64,000 nucleotides of DNA from Sphingomonas sp. Root720 (GCF_001428605.1 NZ_LMID01000001.1:62001-126000); one strand, 5' to 3'. Positions 1 to 11,285 are shown, numbered from the stretch's first letter. Notes: generated by a model from the letters alone, not told the origin. Program-made: numbers and translations.

Positions 1-1325
<1,325 letters not shown>

Positions 1326-1410
1326 TGGCAACCCCGTTCCGGCCTTTTCGTTCTTACCGCCGTTCCAGCGAATGCCGGGGCCCCGCCTCCGTTGGCGGGA
1401 CGAAAAGACT

Positions 1411-3396
1411 ATGCGGCGCGAGACGATGACGAGCCTTCCGCCGCCCCGCTTCGGCGCGACTATCGTCCCGGGGGGCGTCGGCTTCGCGCTCTGGTCCGAG
1501 ACCGCCGAGGCGGCCTGGGTCTCGATCTTCGATGCAGACGGCGAAGCGGAAGTCGACCGGGTCTCCCTCGAAAGGGGCCCTGCCGACATCTTCCAGGCGA
1601 TCGTTCCCGGCATTGGCGAGGGAACCCGTTACGGCTTCCGCACCGACGGGCCCTATGATCCCGCCGCCGGTCGCTGGTTCGACCCCAGCAAGCTGCTGAC
1701 CGACCCCTATGCCGTCGCGATCGACCGGCCCTATGCCTATGATCCGAGGCTGGCGGCGCCGCGCTCGGCGGCACTCGACACCGCGCCGCTGATGCCCAAG
1801 GCGATCGTCACCGCCCTGCCCGCGCCGCTGCCGCACCGCGCGCCGCTTTTCGCCCCGGGCGGACTGGTCTACGAGGTCAATGTCCGCGGTTTCACGAAGC
1901 TCCATCCGGCCATTCCCGAGGCCGAGCGCGGTACGATCGGTGCCCTCGGACGACCGGAGATCATCGATCATCTGCGCCGGATCGGCGTTTCCGCGATCGA
2001 GCTGATGCCGATCACCGCCTGGATCGACGAGCGCCACCTCGGTCCGCTCGGCCTTGCCAACAGCTGGGGCTACAACCCGGTAGGCTATATGGCGCTCGAT
2101 CCGCGGCTGGCGCCCGGCGGGCTCGCCGAATTGCGCGACGCCGTGACGAGGCTCCACGATGCGGGGATCGCCGTTCTGCTCGACGTCGTCTTCAACCATA
2201 GCGGCGAAAGCGACGCTCAGGGACCAACCCTGTCGCTGCGCGGTATCGATAATCACGCCTATTTCCGCACCTTCCACGATGAGCCCGGCACCCTCGCCAA
2301 CGACAGCGGCTGCGGCAACACGCTCGACTGCGACCATCCCGCGACCCGGCGGCTGGTCCTCGACGCCATGCGGCACTTCGTCGAGCAGGCCGGAGTCGAC
2401 GGCTTCCGCTTCGATCTCGCGCCGATCCTCGGCCGGGCGCGCGACGGGTTCGAACCCGATGCCGCGCTGTTCCGCGAACTGCGCCGCGACCCCGTGCTGT
2501 CCGACCGGATCATGATCGCCGAGCCTTGGGACATCGGCCCGGGCGGCTATCAACTCGGCAATTTTCGCGAGCCCTTCCTGGAGTGGAACGACCGCTATCG
2601 CGACGACGTGCGGCGCTTCTGGCGCGGCGACCCGCACAGCGTCGGCGACCTCGCGACGCGGCTCGCCGGATCATCGGACATCTTCGGCCGCCACGGCCGC
2701 ATCCACAGCCGCAGCGTCAACTTCGTCGCCGCGCATGACGGCTTCAGCCTGGCCGATGTCACTGCCTATGCCGCCAAGCACAACGAGGCGAATGGCGAGA
2801 GGAATCGCGACGGCCACAACGACAATTACAGCTGGAACAACGGCGTCGAGGGCCCGACCGACGATGCTGGCATCAATGCCGCCCGCCGGCGCGACATCCG
2901 CGCGCTGCTGGCAACCCTGTTCGCCTCGCGCGGGACGATCATGATCACCGCCGGCGACGAGTTCGGCCGGAGCCAGCAGGGCAACAACAACGCCTATGCC
3001 CAGGACAATCCGATCAGTTGGCTCCACTGGGCCGGCCGCGACACCGATCTGGAGGCCTATGTCGCCGGGCTCGCCGCGATCCGCGCCGCGCATCCGGTGC
3101 TATCCGATCCGGTGCTGCTCGGCGGCGCCGACGTGGACTGGACGACCTTCGACGGCCGCGTCTTCGAGGACGAGGACTGGCACGATCCCAAGACCGCCGC
3201 GGTCGTGATGCTGCTCCACCTTCCCGAGCAGCCCGACCGCGTCGCCGTGGCGTTCAACCGCACCGACGGAGCGATCGAGCTTACCCTCGCCGCCAAGCCC
3301 GGCCATCATTGGCACAGGGTGGACAGCGACCAGGCAAAGCTCATAATCGGTCCACGCTCGGTCGGCTATCTTATTGAGAAGAAAGGCTTATCATGA
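1411..3396 (+). CDS. glgX: Glycogen debranching enzyme GlgX
   Basis: Isoamylase-type alpha-1,6-glucosidase that removes short branches from phosphorylase-limited glycogen. An N-terminal CBM48-like domain is followed by a GH13 barrel. The catalytic triad is visible: nucleophile Asp in GFRFDLA (codon 2413), acid Glu in IAEPWD (codon 2521) and Asp in AAHDGFS (codon 2737). The usual GlgX sequence AGDEFGRSQQGNNNAY follows. Frames also open at 1372 and 1426; 1411 or 1426 is favoured because the conserved part begins at TSLPPPRFG, but no start has a strong ribosome site. The stop overlaps the next start as ATGA, so the two are probably translationally coupled. Confidence 0.93.
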   Translation: MRRETMTSLPPPRFGATIVPGGVGFALWSETAEAAWVSIFDADGEAEVDRVSLERGPADIFQAIVPGIGEGTRYGFRTDGPYDPAAGRWFDPSKLLTDPYAVAIDRPYAYDPRLAAPRSAALDTAPLMPKAIVTALPAPLPHRAPLFAPGGLVYEVNVRGFTKLHPAIPEAERGTIGALGRPEIIDHLRRIGVSAIELMPITAWIDERHLGPLGLANSWGYNPVGYMALDPRLAPGGLAELRDAVTRLHDAGIAVLLDVVFNHSGESDAQGPTLSLRGIDNHAYFRTFHDEPGTLANDSGCGNTLDCDHPATRRLVLDAMRHFVEQAGVDGFRFDLAPILGRARDGFEPDAALFRELRRDPVLSDRIMIAEPWDIGPGGYQLGNFREPFLEWNDRYRDDVRRFWRGDPHSVGDLATRLAGSSDIFGRHGRIHSRSVNFVAAHDGFSLADVTAYAAKHNEANGERNRDGHNDNYSWNNGVEGPTDDAGINAARRRDIRALLATLFASRGTIMITAGDEFGRSQQGNNNAYAQDNPISWLHWAGRDTDLEAYVAGLAAIRAAHPVLSDPVLLGGADVDWTTFDGRVFEDEDWHDPKTAAVVMLLHLPEQPDRVAVAFNRTDGAIELTLAAKPGHHWHRVDSDQAKLIIGPRSVGYLIEKKGLS

Positions 3397-5024
3397 ACGG
3401 CATCGGCGATGGCGACTGGTGGCGCGGCGCCGTCATCTACCAGGTCTATCCCCGATCCTTCCAGGACAGCGACGGTGACGGCATCGGCGACCTCAGGGGC
3501 ATCACCGCGCGGCTCGATCACATCGCCTCGCTGGGCGTCGACGCCATCTGGGTCTCGCCCTTCTTCAAGTCGCCGATGGCCGACATGGGCTATGACGTGT
3601 CCGACTATCGCGCGGTCGATCCGATGTTCGGCACGATCGAGGATTTCGATGCGATGCTGGCGCGCGCGCACGAACTGGGCCTCAAGATCATCATCGACCA
3701 GGTGCTCAGCCACACCTCCGACCGGCATGCATGGTTCCAGGAGAGCCGCTCGAGCCGCGACAATCCGATGGCCGACCGCTATGTCTGGGCTGATACCAAG
3801 CCCGATGGCACCGCACCCAACAACTGGCTGTCGATCTTCGGCGGGCCCGCCTGGGAATGGGACGGGACGCGCATGCAATATTATATGCACAGCTTCCTCG
3901 CCTCGCAGCCCGACATCAACTTCCATTCGCCCGAGGCGCGCGACGCGCTGATCGAAGAGATGCGCTTCTGGCTCGATCGCGGCGTCGACGGCTTCCGGCT
4001 CGACGCCTGCAACCATTATTTCCACGACGCCAAGCTGCGCGACAACCCGCCCGCGAAGCGCGCCTCGGCCAACGATATCCCGGACACCAATCCCTATGGC
4101 TTCCAGGAACATAAATATGACAAGACCCAGCCCGAGAATATCGCCTTCCTGAAACGCATCCGTACGCTGCTGGAGGAATATCCGGGCACGGTCGCGGTCG
4201 GCGAAGTCGGCGATGGCGATCGCTCCCCGGCGACGGTGGGTCTCTACACATCGGGCGGCGACACGCTCCATTTCTGCTATACCTTCGACCTGTTCGGCGC
4301 CGAATTTTCCCCGGCCTTCTTCCGGTCGACGGTGACGAAGTTCATCGATGCGTCGAGCGATGGCTGGGTGTGCTGGGCGCTCTCGAACCACGACGTGATG
4401 CGCCATGTCAGCCGCTTCGCGCAGCCCGGCGACGATCTCAACCGGATCGGGCGGCTGGCGCTCGCTATCCTGGCCGCCCTGCGCGGCACGATCTGCATCT
4501 ATCAGGGCGAGGAACTGGCGCTGCCCGAGGCCGATATCGCCTTCGAGGACTTGCGCGATCCCTACGGCATCCGCTTCTGGCCGTCCTTCAAGGGACGCGA
4601 CGGCTGCCGCACGCCGATGCCCTGGTCGAGGGACAGCAGGAATGCGGGCTTTTCGGATGGCACGCCCTGGCTACCGATCCCCGCCGCGCACAAGGCGCGC
4701 GCCGTCGATCTGCAGGAAGCCGACCATCGCTCCCCGCTCCATTTCTACCGGGACATGCTCGCCTTCCGACGCGACAGCCTGCCGCTGCGCAGCGGCGACA
4801 TCCAGTTTCTCGACACCGAAGCGACGATCCTGGCCTTCACCCGGACCTGCGCGGGCAGGTCGCTATTATGTCTATACAATATGGGCCATGAGCCGACCGA
4901 CTGGCCTCTGCCTGAAGGCTACGCAACGGCATTGGTCGAGTCGGTGTCGGCACCAGGCATCACCCTCAACCGCAAGAAGGCACGCTTGCCTGCCTTGTCC
5001 TGGGCATTTCTCCGCGCCCGCTGA
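3393..5024 (+). CDS. GH13 alpha-glucosidase (oligo-1,6-glucosidase/maltodextrin type)
   Basis: Cytoplasmic exo-alpha-glucosidase that would release glucose from malto-oligosaccharides left by debranching. It opens with YQVYPRSFQDSDGDGIGDL, the classical start of the oligo-1,6-glucosidase group. Catalytic residues can be placed: Asp204 in GFRLDAC, Glu271 in VGEVGD and Asp334 in SNHDVMR. Length (543 aa) is normal. No signal peptide is seen. The start overlaps the glgX stop as ATGA. Exact bond preference (alpha-1,4 or alpha-1,6) cannot be decided from sequence alone. Confidence 0.9.
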   Translation: MNGIGDGDWWRGAVIYQVYPRSFQDSDGDGIGDLRGITARLDHIASLGVDAIWVSPFFKSPMADMGYDVSDYRAVDPMFGTIEDFDAMLARAHELGLKIIIDQVLSHTSDRHAWFQESRSSRDNPMADRYVWADTKPDGTAPNNWLSIFGGPAWEWDGTRMQYYMHSFLASQPDINFHSPEARDALIEEMRFWLDRGVDGFRLDACNHYFHDAKLRDNPPAKRASANDIPDTNPYGFQEHKYDKTQPENIAFLKRIRTLLEEYPGTVAVGEVGDGDRSPATVGLYTSGGDTLHFCYTFDLFGAEFSPAFFRSTVTKFIDASSDGWVCWALSNHDVMRHVSRFAQPGDDLNRIGRLALAILAALRGTICIYQGEELALPEADIAFEDLRDPYGIRFWPSFKGRDGCRTPMPWSRDSRNAGFSDGTPWLPIPAAHKARAVDLQEADHRSPLHFYRDMLAFRRDSLPLRSGDIQFLDTEATILAFTRTCAGRSLLCLYNMGHEPTDWPLPEGYATALVESVSAPGITLNRKKARLPALSWAFLRAR

Positions 5025-5062
5025 TCCCGGCGGACGACCTCTTTTCCTGCACTGCAACAACA

Positions 5063-5083
5063 CACTTGATATAACATTACATC
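5063..5083. promoter_or_regulatory. Possible Zur-type operator upstream of the TonB receptor
   Basis: The sequence TGATATAACATTAC (5067-5080) differs at one place from one strand of the alphaproteobacterial Zur-like palindrome as I remember it (core TGTTATAACA extended by TTAC). Positions 5068-5083 also form an imperfect 16-bp palindrome with 6 of 8 pairs matching. It lies about 45 bp before the start of a receptor that resembles ZnuD-like zinc receptors. The assignment is by memory of the consensus and is tentative. Confidence 0.4.
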
Positions 5084-5123
5084 GACGCTAACCCTGCCCT
5101 ACAAGGTAAGGGAATAGTATATC

Positions 5124-7223
5124 ATGTCATCAAAGGTCCGGCTTTCCGTCTCGATATCGATGCTCGCCCTTGCGGCAGCCCCAGCCCTCGCCGACGAGAC
5201 GGATTACCACCAGACCCAGTCTTCCGACATCATCGTCACCGCGCCGATCCAGCGCGACCGCATGGACGTGCTGGCGGGCACGTCGGTGCTGACCGGCGCG
5301 CAGCTGACGACCGCGCTGCGCCCGACGATCGGCGAGACGATCGAGCATACCCCCGGCGTATCGGCGACTTCCTTCGGTCCCAACGCCTCGCGCCCGATCC
5401 TGCGCGGCCTGCAGGGCGAGCGCGTCCGGATGCTGACCGACGGGATCGGCTCGGTCGACGTGTCGAACACCAGCGTCGACCATGCCGTCGCGATCAACCC
5501 GCTGCTCGCCGAGCGGATCGAGGTGCTGCGCGGTCCCGAGGCGCTGCTCTACGGATCGGCCGCGATCGGCGGCGTCGTCAACGTGATCGACAAGCGCATT
5601 CCCCGCGCGATCCCCGACGAGGCAGTCCATGTCGACGCGATCGCCACCTATGGCAGCGCCGCCAACGAACGCTCGGGCGGCGTCTCGATCGACGCGCCGA
5701 TCGCGGGCGGCTTCGTCGCGCATGTCGACGGCAGCTACCAGAAGACCGGCAACCTGCGGATCGGCGGCTATGCGCTGAGCCCCGAAGCCCGCGCCCGCGC
5801 GCTCGCCTCGGCCCAGCTTCCCGGCGATCCGGATGCCGGGGAGGAGATCGACTTCGCCGCCAATGCCGGGGTCAAGAACAAGCTGCCCAACAGCCAGTCG
5901 GAAACCTGGGTGGTCGGTGGAGGCCTGTCCTATATCGACGGGGCCAGCCATTACGGCATCGCCTACACCCATTATGACAGCCGCTACGGCGTACCGATCC
6001 GCTTCGCGACCGAGCCAGGCCAGGAGCAGGAGGCGCCGCGCATCGACCTCGTCCAGAACCGTTTCGACGCGCGCGCCGAGATCGTCACCGGCGGGTCCGT
6101 GATCCAGACGATCCGCGCGCGCCTCGCTTATGCCAAATACCGCCATTTCGAACTGGAGGAGGACGGTTCGGTCGGTACCGCCTTCTACAATAACGGGATG
6201 GAGGGCCGGATCGAGCTGGTTCAGGCCGATCGCGGCATCTGGCACGGCGCCACCGGCGCCCAGTTCTTCGTGCGCGACTTCGACGTCGTCGGCGACGAGG
6301 CGTTCCTGCCACGCAATCAGACCCAGCAGATCGGTCTCTTCACCCTCCAGCAGCTCGATTATGGCATTGTGAAGGTCGAGGGCGGGCTGCGCTACGAAAA
6401 GAGCTGGCTGTCGGCCAATCCCTTCGCCGTCCAGCCCCAGTTCTTCGATGGCGGCCGCACCTTCGACACCTTCTCGGGCTCGCTCGGCGCTTCCTACCGG
6501 GTGACCGACGACTGGCGGATCGGCGTGAACCTGTCGCGCACCCAGCGCGCGCCGGCGGCCGAGGAGCTCTTCGCCAACGGTCCGCACGCCGGCACCGAGG
6601 CATTCGAGATCGGCAATCCCGACTTCAAGGCCGAGCGCAGCTGGGGCCTGGAAGGCGTGCTGCACGGCAAGGGGCCGGGCTTCACCATCCACGCGTCGAT
6701 CTATCACAACTGGTTCGACAACTTCATCTACGACAGCCCGGACGGCACGCTCGAGGACGGCCTGCCCGTATTCCGCTACGCCCAGGCGAAGGCGCGCTTC
6801 TATGGCGCCGAACTGGAGGCGACCGCCGATCTCGCCCAGGTCGGCAGCTTCGCGATCAAGGCCGATGCGCTCGGCGACTTCGTCCATGCGAAGATCATCA
6901 CCTTCGGCCCCGCGCCGCGCATTCCCCCGCTGCGCCTGCTGGGCGGGCTCAGCGCCGAAAGCGCGAAGGTCGACGGCCGGATCGAGGTCGAGTGGACCGA
7001 CAAGGCCCGGAACCTCGCCGCCTTCGAGACACCGACCGATGGCTTTACGCTCGTCAACGCATCGCTGACCTTCCGGCCGTTCGACGACCACCCCGGAACC
7101 AGCATCGTCCTCGGCGCGCACAACATCTTCGACGTCAACGCGCGGCGCCATGCCAGCTACCTGAAGGACTTCGCCCCGCTCGCCGGTCGAGATTTCCGCA
7201 TCACGACACGGATCGGCTTCTAG
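5124..7223 (+). CDS. TonB-dependent outer-membrane receptor (ZnuD-like)
   Basis: Outer-membrane beta-barrel that imports a ligand using TonB energy. A signal peptide ends at ALA/DE (about residue 23), a TonB-box-like IIVTAP follows at about 35-40, then a plug domain with RPILRGLQGERVRMLTDG and ERIEVLRGPEALLYGS, and a long barrel ending in the typical aromatic residue (RIGF). Length 699 aa is normal. A good ribosome site (AAGGGAA) precedes the ATG. The plug wording resembles zinc/heme receptors of the ZnuD group, and a Zur-like site lies upstream, so zinc uptake is the leading guess; substrate is inferred. Confidence 0.85.
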   Translation: MSSKVRLSVSISMLALAAAPALADETDYHQTQSSDIIVTAPIQRDRMDVLAGTSVLTGAQLTTALRPTIGETIEHTPGVSATSFGPNASRPILRGLQGERVRMLTDGIGSVDVSNTSVDHAVAINPLLAERIEVLRGPEALLYGSAAIGGVVNVIDKRIPRAIPDEAVHVDAIATYGSAANERSGGVSIDAPIAGGFVAHVDGSYQKTGNLRIGGYALSPEARARALASAQLPGDPDAGEEIDFAANAGVKNKLPNSQSETWVVGGGLSYIDGASHYGIAYTHYDSRYGVPIRFATEPGQEQEAPRIDLVQNRFDARAEIVTGGSVIQTIRARLAYAKYRHFELEEDGSVGTAFYNNGMEGRIELVQADRGIWHGATGAQFFVRDFDVVGDEAFLPRNQTQQIGLFTLQQLDYGIVKVEGGLRYEKSWLSANPFAVQPQFFDGGRTFDTFSGSLGASYRVTDDWRIGVNLSRTQRAPAAEELFANGPHAGTEAFEIGNPDFKAERSWGLEGVLHGKGPGFTIHASIYHNWFDNFIYDSPDGTLEDGLPVFRYAQAKARFYGAELEATADLAQVGSFAIKADALGDFVHAKIITFGPAPRIPPLRLLGGLSAESAKVDGRIEVEWTDKARNLAAFETPTDGFTLVNASLTFRPFDDHPGTSIVLGAHNIFDVNARRHASYLKDFAPLAGRDFRITTRIGF

Positions 7224-7232
7224 TCATTCCCT

Positions 7233-7265
7233 ACCGTCATGCCGAAACCGGTTCGGCATGACGGT
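7233..7265. terminator. 14-bp stem hairpin after the TonB receptor gene
   Basis: Bases 7233-7246 pair perfectly with 7252-7265, leaving a five-base loop, starting ten bases after the receptor stop codon. There is no T run, so it is either a terminator working with help or an mRNA-end stabiliser. It separates the receptor from phoD. Confidence 0.55.
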
Positions 7266-7336
7266 GGAGAGGAGCGACTTGCGGCCATGCCGCACCGCGT
7301 CATAAACCTGCAACGCCGAGGTTGCAGGAGATGGTC

Positions 7337-8884
7337 ATGTTTTCACGTCGCCAGATTCTCGCCGGTGCCGGCGCGGGCTTGATCGCCGCACCCGCGATCC
7401 TCCGCGCCCAGCAGCTGTTCACCGCCTTCCCGTTCCGGCTCGGTATCGCCTCGGGCGATCCGAGCCATGACGGCTTCGTGATCTGGACTCGGCTCTGCCC
7501 CGATCCATTCGAGGAGCATGGCGGCATGCCGACCGGCCCGGTCGATGTCGACTGGTTCGTCTATAAGGACGAGGGCATGAAGCGGGTCGCGCAGAAGGGC
7601 GTCGCCACCGCCCGCCCCGAACTGGGTCATTCGGTCCATGTCGAGCTGGGCGGCCTCCAGCCCGACCGGCCCTATTGGTACCGCTTCGCGATCGGCCGCG
7701 ACAGGACGCAGCTCGGACGCGGACGCACCCTGCCCGTCCCCGGCGGCCCGCTCGGCCAACTGCGCTTCGCCGCCGCGGGATGCCAGAATTACGAGGATGG
7801 CCTGTATACCGCCTATGCCCATCTGGCGCGCGAGGACGTTGCCTTCGTCTGGCATTATGGCGACTATATCTACGAGGACCGGCCCCGGCAGGTGAACTAC
7901 GAACGCGACGGCAGCCCGCGCGTCCATGTCCGCGACCATATCGGCACCGACTGCTATACGATCGGCGACTACCGCCGTCGCTACGCGCAGTACAAGATGG
8001 ACCCGGACCTGCAGGCCGCGCACCGGATCGCGCCCTGGTTCACCACCTATGACGACCATGAGATCGCCGACAACTGGACCTCGACCGTCAGCCCCTACCA
8101 GCCCGATCCGGCGCTGTTCGCGATCCGACGCGCCGCGGCGATGCAGGCCTATTACGAGCATATGCCGCTGCGGAGGAGCTCGATGCCCGATGGCGGCGCG
8201 ATGCAGCTCTATCGCCGGGCACGCATCGGCGACCTGCTGACCACCCATTTCCTCGACACCCGCCAATATCGCAGCCCCCTGCCGTGCAAGGGCGGGTTCG
8301 AACCGGCCTGCCCCGACGTCGCCGATCCCAGGCGGACGGTGCTGGGCGGCGCGCAGGAACAGTGGCTCGATCGCGGCCTGCGCGACGGCGGCACCCGCTG
8401 GAACCTGATCGCGCAACAGGTGATGATGATGCCGCTCGACCGGCAGACCGAGGCGGGCGGCGGCGAGATCCGCAACCTCGACAGCTGGGCCGGCTACGAC
8501 GCCGCGCGCGAGCGGATGGCCGCGACCTTCGCGGGACGCGGCGACGTGATCGTCATGACCGGCGACGAGCATCAGAATTTCGCGGGCGAACTGCGCCGCC
8601 ATGGCGGCAAGGGCGATGTCGCCGCGCCGGAGTTCGTGGTCAGCTCGATCAGCTCGGGGGGCGATGGATGGGTCAAGCCCGAGATCCAAGCCCGCATGCG
8701 CGCCCATAATCCGACGCTCCAATATATGAGCGACAGGCGCGGCTATGCGCTGTGCGAAGTCACCCGCGACCGGTGGCAAACCCAGTTCCGAGGGGTCGAC
8801 CGGGTGACGACGCCTGGTGGCGACATCGCCACCCTCGCCACCGCGACCGTCGAGCGCAGCAATACGGCGATCAGCCTCTCCTGA
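7337..8884 (+). CDS. phoD: PhoD-family alkaline phosphatase, Tat-exported
   Basis: Secreted metallo-phosphoesterase for organic phosphate. The N-terminus carries SRRQILAGAGAG followed by a hydrophobic stretch, a twin-arginine signal. A PhoD N-terminal domain leads into the metallophosphatase domain with GDYIYED, TTYDDHEIADNW and TGDEHQNF, matching the family's metal-binding sites. Start chosen at 7337 because AGGAG (7326-7330) lies six bases upstream; a TTG at 7322 is open but unlikely. The 515-aa length is normal. The stop overlaps the convergent DUF1289 gene by 14 bases. Confidence 0.9.
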   Translation: MFSRRQILAGAGAGLIAAPAILRAQQLFTAFPFRLGIASGDPSHDGFVIWTRLCPDPFEEHGGMPTGPVDVDWFVYKDEGMKRVAQKGVATARPELGHSVHVELGGLQPDRPYWYRFAIGRDRTQLGRGRTLPVPGGPLGQLRFAAAGCQNYEDGLYTAYAHLAREDVAFVWHYGDYIYEDRPRQVNYERDGSPRVHVRDHIGTDCYTIGDYRRRYAQYKMDPDLQAAHRIAPWFTTYDDHEIADNWTSTVSPYQPDPALFAIRRAAAMQAYYEHMPLRRSSMPDGGAMQLYRRARIGDLLTTHFLDTRQYRSPLPCKGGFEPACPDVADPRRTVLGGAQEQWLDRGLRDGGTRWNLIAQQVMMMPLDRQTEAGGGEIRNLDSWAGYDAARERMAATFAGRGDVIVMTGDEHQNFAGELRRHGGKGDVAAPEFVVSSISSGGDGWVKPEIQARMRAHNPTLQYMSDRRGYALCEVTRDRWQTQFRGVDRVTTPGGDIATLATATVERSNTAISLS

Positions 8885-9041
8885 CGGAGCGGCGCTTCAG
8901 CCGGTCGAGCACGCCCCGTTTCCAGGCATCGTCGGCGGTCGGCCAGTCGATGATCTCCTCGATCGTGCGCAGGCATCCCCGGCAATAACCGCTCGCCGGA
9001 TCGATCTGGCAGACCTGGTTGCAGGGGGATTCAACCGCCAT
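8871..9041 (-). CDS. DUF1289 small cysteine-rich protein
   Basis: A 56-residue protein with four cysteines in the arrangement ESPCNQVCQID...GYCRGCLRT, the hallmark of DUF1289, followed by the conserved EI..W section. The cysteines probably bind a metal; function is not known. The frame stays open upstream to 9329 but the conserved domain begins at the second residue of this start, so the shorter form is chosen. It converges on and overlaps phoD by 14 bases. Confidence 0.85.
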   Translation of the reverse strand: MAVESPCNQVCQIDPASGYCRGCLRTIEEIIDWPTADDAWKRGVLDRLKRRSVRRG

Positions 9042-9186
9042 GGCAGTGCCATCGGCGATCTGCCAAGGTTGGACAAGCCCGACGCGATCGGCATCCCGAA
9101 ATTCACTTGCGTGGATCCGTCTCCCTGCGCTGGCATGACGACAATGTGCAGAGGTCCCGCGAGCACCGGAACAGCGAGGAAGCGAT

Positions 9187-11244
9187 TCAGGCGGCCAGCC
9201 CCCTAAGCAAGCCGGTCGACAGGACCTGCGGCAGCGTCTCCACCCGACCGTCGCGATGATAGAAGAGGTAGAGCGGCACGCCGGAACGGCCCTGCGCTTC
9301 CAGGAAACGGCCGATCGCCGGATCGCCATTGGTCCAGTCCCCGACCAGCACGGCGACCCCGCCCTCGGCGAAGGCCTCGCGCACCGCCGGCCGCTCGATC
9401 GCCGCCTTCTCGTTGACCTTGCAGGTCAGGCACCAGTCGGCGGTGAAATAGACGAACACCGGCTTGTGCTCGGCCTGGAGCGCGGCGAGACGGGCCTCGC
9501 TGAACGGCTCGCCCGCATCCTTGTCGGTTGCGGCCGCCATGGCCGGACTGCCCGCGGCAGGGGTCAGCAGCAGCACCGCGCCCGCCGCCGCCAGTGCCGG
9601 AAGTACCGGTATCCAGCTCAGCCGCTTGCCCTGTGCCTGCCGCATGCCGACCCACCAGAGCGTAAGGCCCAGGAGCAGCGCCACCCCGATCCCCTGCACG
9701 AGGCGATCGACCCCCGCCTGCTGCCCCAGGACCCAGGCGAGACCGAGCGCGGTGGCGAACATCGGCACCGACAGGATACGTCGCAGCCGGTCCATCCACG
9801 CCCCGGGTTTCGGCAGCAGACGGCGCAACCCCGGCACGAAGCCGATCAGCAGGAAAGGCAGCGCCAGCCCGAGCCCGAGGCCCGCGAACACCGCGATCGC
9901 GGCCGCGGGCGGCAGCAGCAGCGCAGCACCGACGGCGCCCGCCATGAACGGACCGCTGCACGGGGTCGCGATCAGCGCGGCCAGGACGCCAGTCCAGAAG
10001 GCCGGAACGGCGCCCCGCCCCTTGGTCATCGCCTCGCCGATCCCGACCACCCTGAGCTCGAACAGACCCGCGAGGTTGAGGCTGATCGCGGTGACGAGCA
10101 GCAACAGCGCGAACACCATCCGCGGGTCCTGTAGCTGGAAGCCCCAGCCCGCTGCGGCGCCGCCCGCGCGCAGCGCCAGCAGGGCAGCGCCCAGCGCCAT
10201 GCAGCTAAGGACGATCCCCACCGAATAGGCCACCGCCTCGATCCGCGCCTGCGCGTCGGTCTCGCCCGAGCGGGCGAGGCTGAGCGCCTTGAGGCTGAGG
10301 ATCGGGAAGACGCAGGGCATCGCGTTGAGGAGCAATCCGCCGAGCAGGGCCCCGCCCACCGCGAGCAGGAAGGTCCGCAGGCTTCCCCCACTCGACTCGT
10401 CGCCCGGTCCCGCGATCGGCACGCCGGCCGCCGGGACCTTGCCGGGCCGGGCAGTCAGCATCAGTCCCCGGTCGGGACCGATCGCGATCAGCCCCTCGAT
10501 CGCGGGCACCTGCTGCGGGCTCCGCGCCGCCTTGAGGTCGACGATCAGCCGGTCGCCGCGCCGGCTGATCGCCTGCGGCGCGGCATAGTCGATCACCCCG
10601 TCGGTGGCGGGATAGAAATAGGGATCGGCGATCGGGCGACTTTTCGGGAAGGGAATGGCGAGGCGAACCCTGCCCGCGCTCGCCTCGAAGCTCGCCGCCT
10701 GGCCGAGCGGCATCGGCAGCCTGGCGCGCCATCGGTCGAAACGCGCGCGCGATGCCGCCGTCACCGCGCCGTCGCCGACCGTCAGCTCGATCGCGACCGG
10801 CCCCTGCTCGGGGACACAGATCGTCGGCGAGCAGGCCAGCCAGCGCGCCTTGCCCGCGATGCGCAGCGGCGTGCCGGAAGGCAGCCCCTTCGGCACGGTC
10901 AGGGTCATCAGCAGCGCATAGGGCCGCTCATAGACATAGTTCATCAGCCCCGCGACGATCAGCCGCTGCGGCACCGGATAGCGCGGCGGCCCGACATCGG
11001 CCCCACGCGGCAGCGTCCAGGCGATATCGGCGGGCGCACCCGCATCCCCGGGGTTCTGCCAATAGCCGTGCCAGTCCTTCTCCGGCGCCATGCTGAGCGC
11101 CAGCGTGACCCGGCTGCCGGCCGCCGGGCGCAGGGTCTCCGCCTCCAGCGTGGCGCGAATATGCGCCGCCGGGGCGGCCGTCGCGCCGGCCGCGACCAGC
11201 AACAGGGCGATGCACAGATGAATCAGGCGGCCGATCGATGTCAT
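9187..11244 (-). CDS. DsbD-like thiol:disulfide interchange protein
   Basis: Inner-membrane protein passing reducing power from cytoplasmic thioredoxin to periplasmic targets. A signal peptide (ends near ATA/APA) precedes an N-terminal periplasmic domain containing ACSPTICVPEQG, as in the ScsB/DsbD_2 group. A membrane domain follows with MPCVFPILSLK and TPCSGPF, the two redox-active Cys-Pro elements, and a C-terminal thioredoxin domain with WCLTCK (Cys605 and Cys608). Start set at 11244, where the signal peptide begins, rather than the longer frame to 11283. Length 685 aa fits. The substrate is unknown. Confidence 0.87.
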   Translation of the reverse strand: MTSIGRLIHLCIALLLVAAGATAAPAAHIRATLEAETLRPAAGSRVTLALSMAPEKDWHGYWQNPGDAGAPADIAWTLPRGADVGPPRYPVPQRLIVAGLMNYVYERPYALLMTLTVPKGLPSGTPLRIAGKARWLACSPTICVPEQGPVAIELTVGDGAVTAASRARFDRWRARLPMPLGQAASFEASAGRVRLAIPFPKSRPIADPYFYPATDGVIDYAAPQAISRRGDRLIVDLKAARSPQQVPAIEGLIAIGPDRGLMLTARPGKVPAAGVPIAGPGDESSGGSLRTFLLAVGGALLGGLLLNAMPCVFPILSLKALSLARSGETDAQARIEAVAYSVGIVLSCMALGAALLALRAGGAAAGWGFQLQDPRMVFALLLLVTAISLNLAGLFELRVVGIGEAMTKGRGAVPAFWTGVLAALIATPCSGPFMAGAVGAALLLPPAAAIAVFAGLGLGLALPFLLIGFVPGLRRLLPKPGAWMDRLRRILSVPMFATALGLAWVLGQQAGVDRLVQGIGVALLLGLTLWWVGMRQAQGKRLSWIPVLPALAAAGAVLLLTPAAGSPAMAAATDKDAGEPFSEARLAALQAEHKPVFVYFTADWCLTCKVNEKAAIERPAVREAFAEGGVAVLVGDWTNGDPAIGRFLEAQGRSGVPLYLFYHRDGRVETLPQVLSTGLLRGLAA

Positions 11245-11285
11245 GCCCGGCTTATGGCCCCATCGGCGGCGCGCGGGAAGCACCG

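Noticed and set aside
5130-7151. 673-codon minus-strand frame opposite the TonB receptor
   Set aside because: Antisense artefact of a clear receptor gene; composition (Gly, Asp, Arg, Val) is typical of a shadow frame.
7322-7336. TTG start for phoD at 7322
   Set aside because: It precedes the ribosome site AGGAG; the twin-arginine signal begins normally at 7337.
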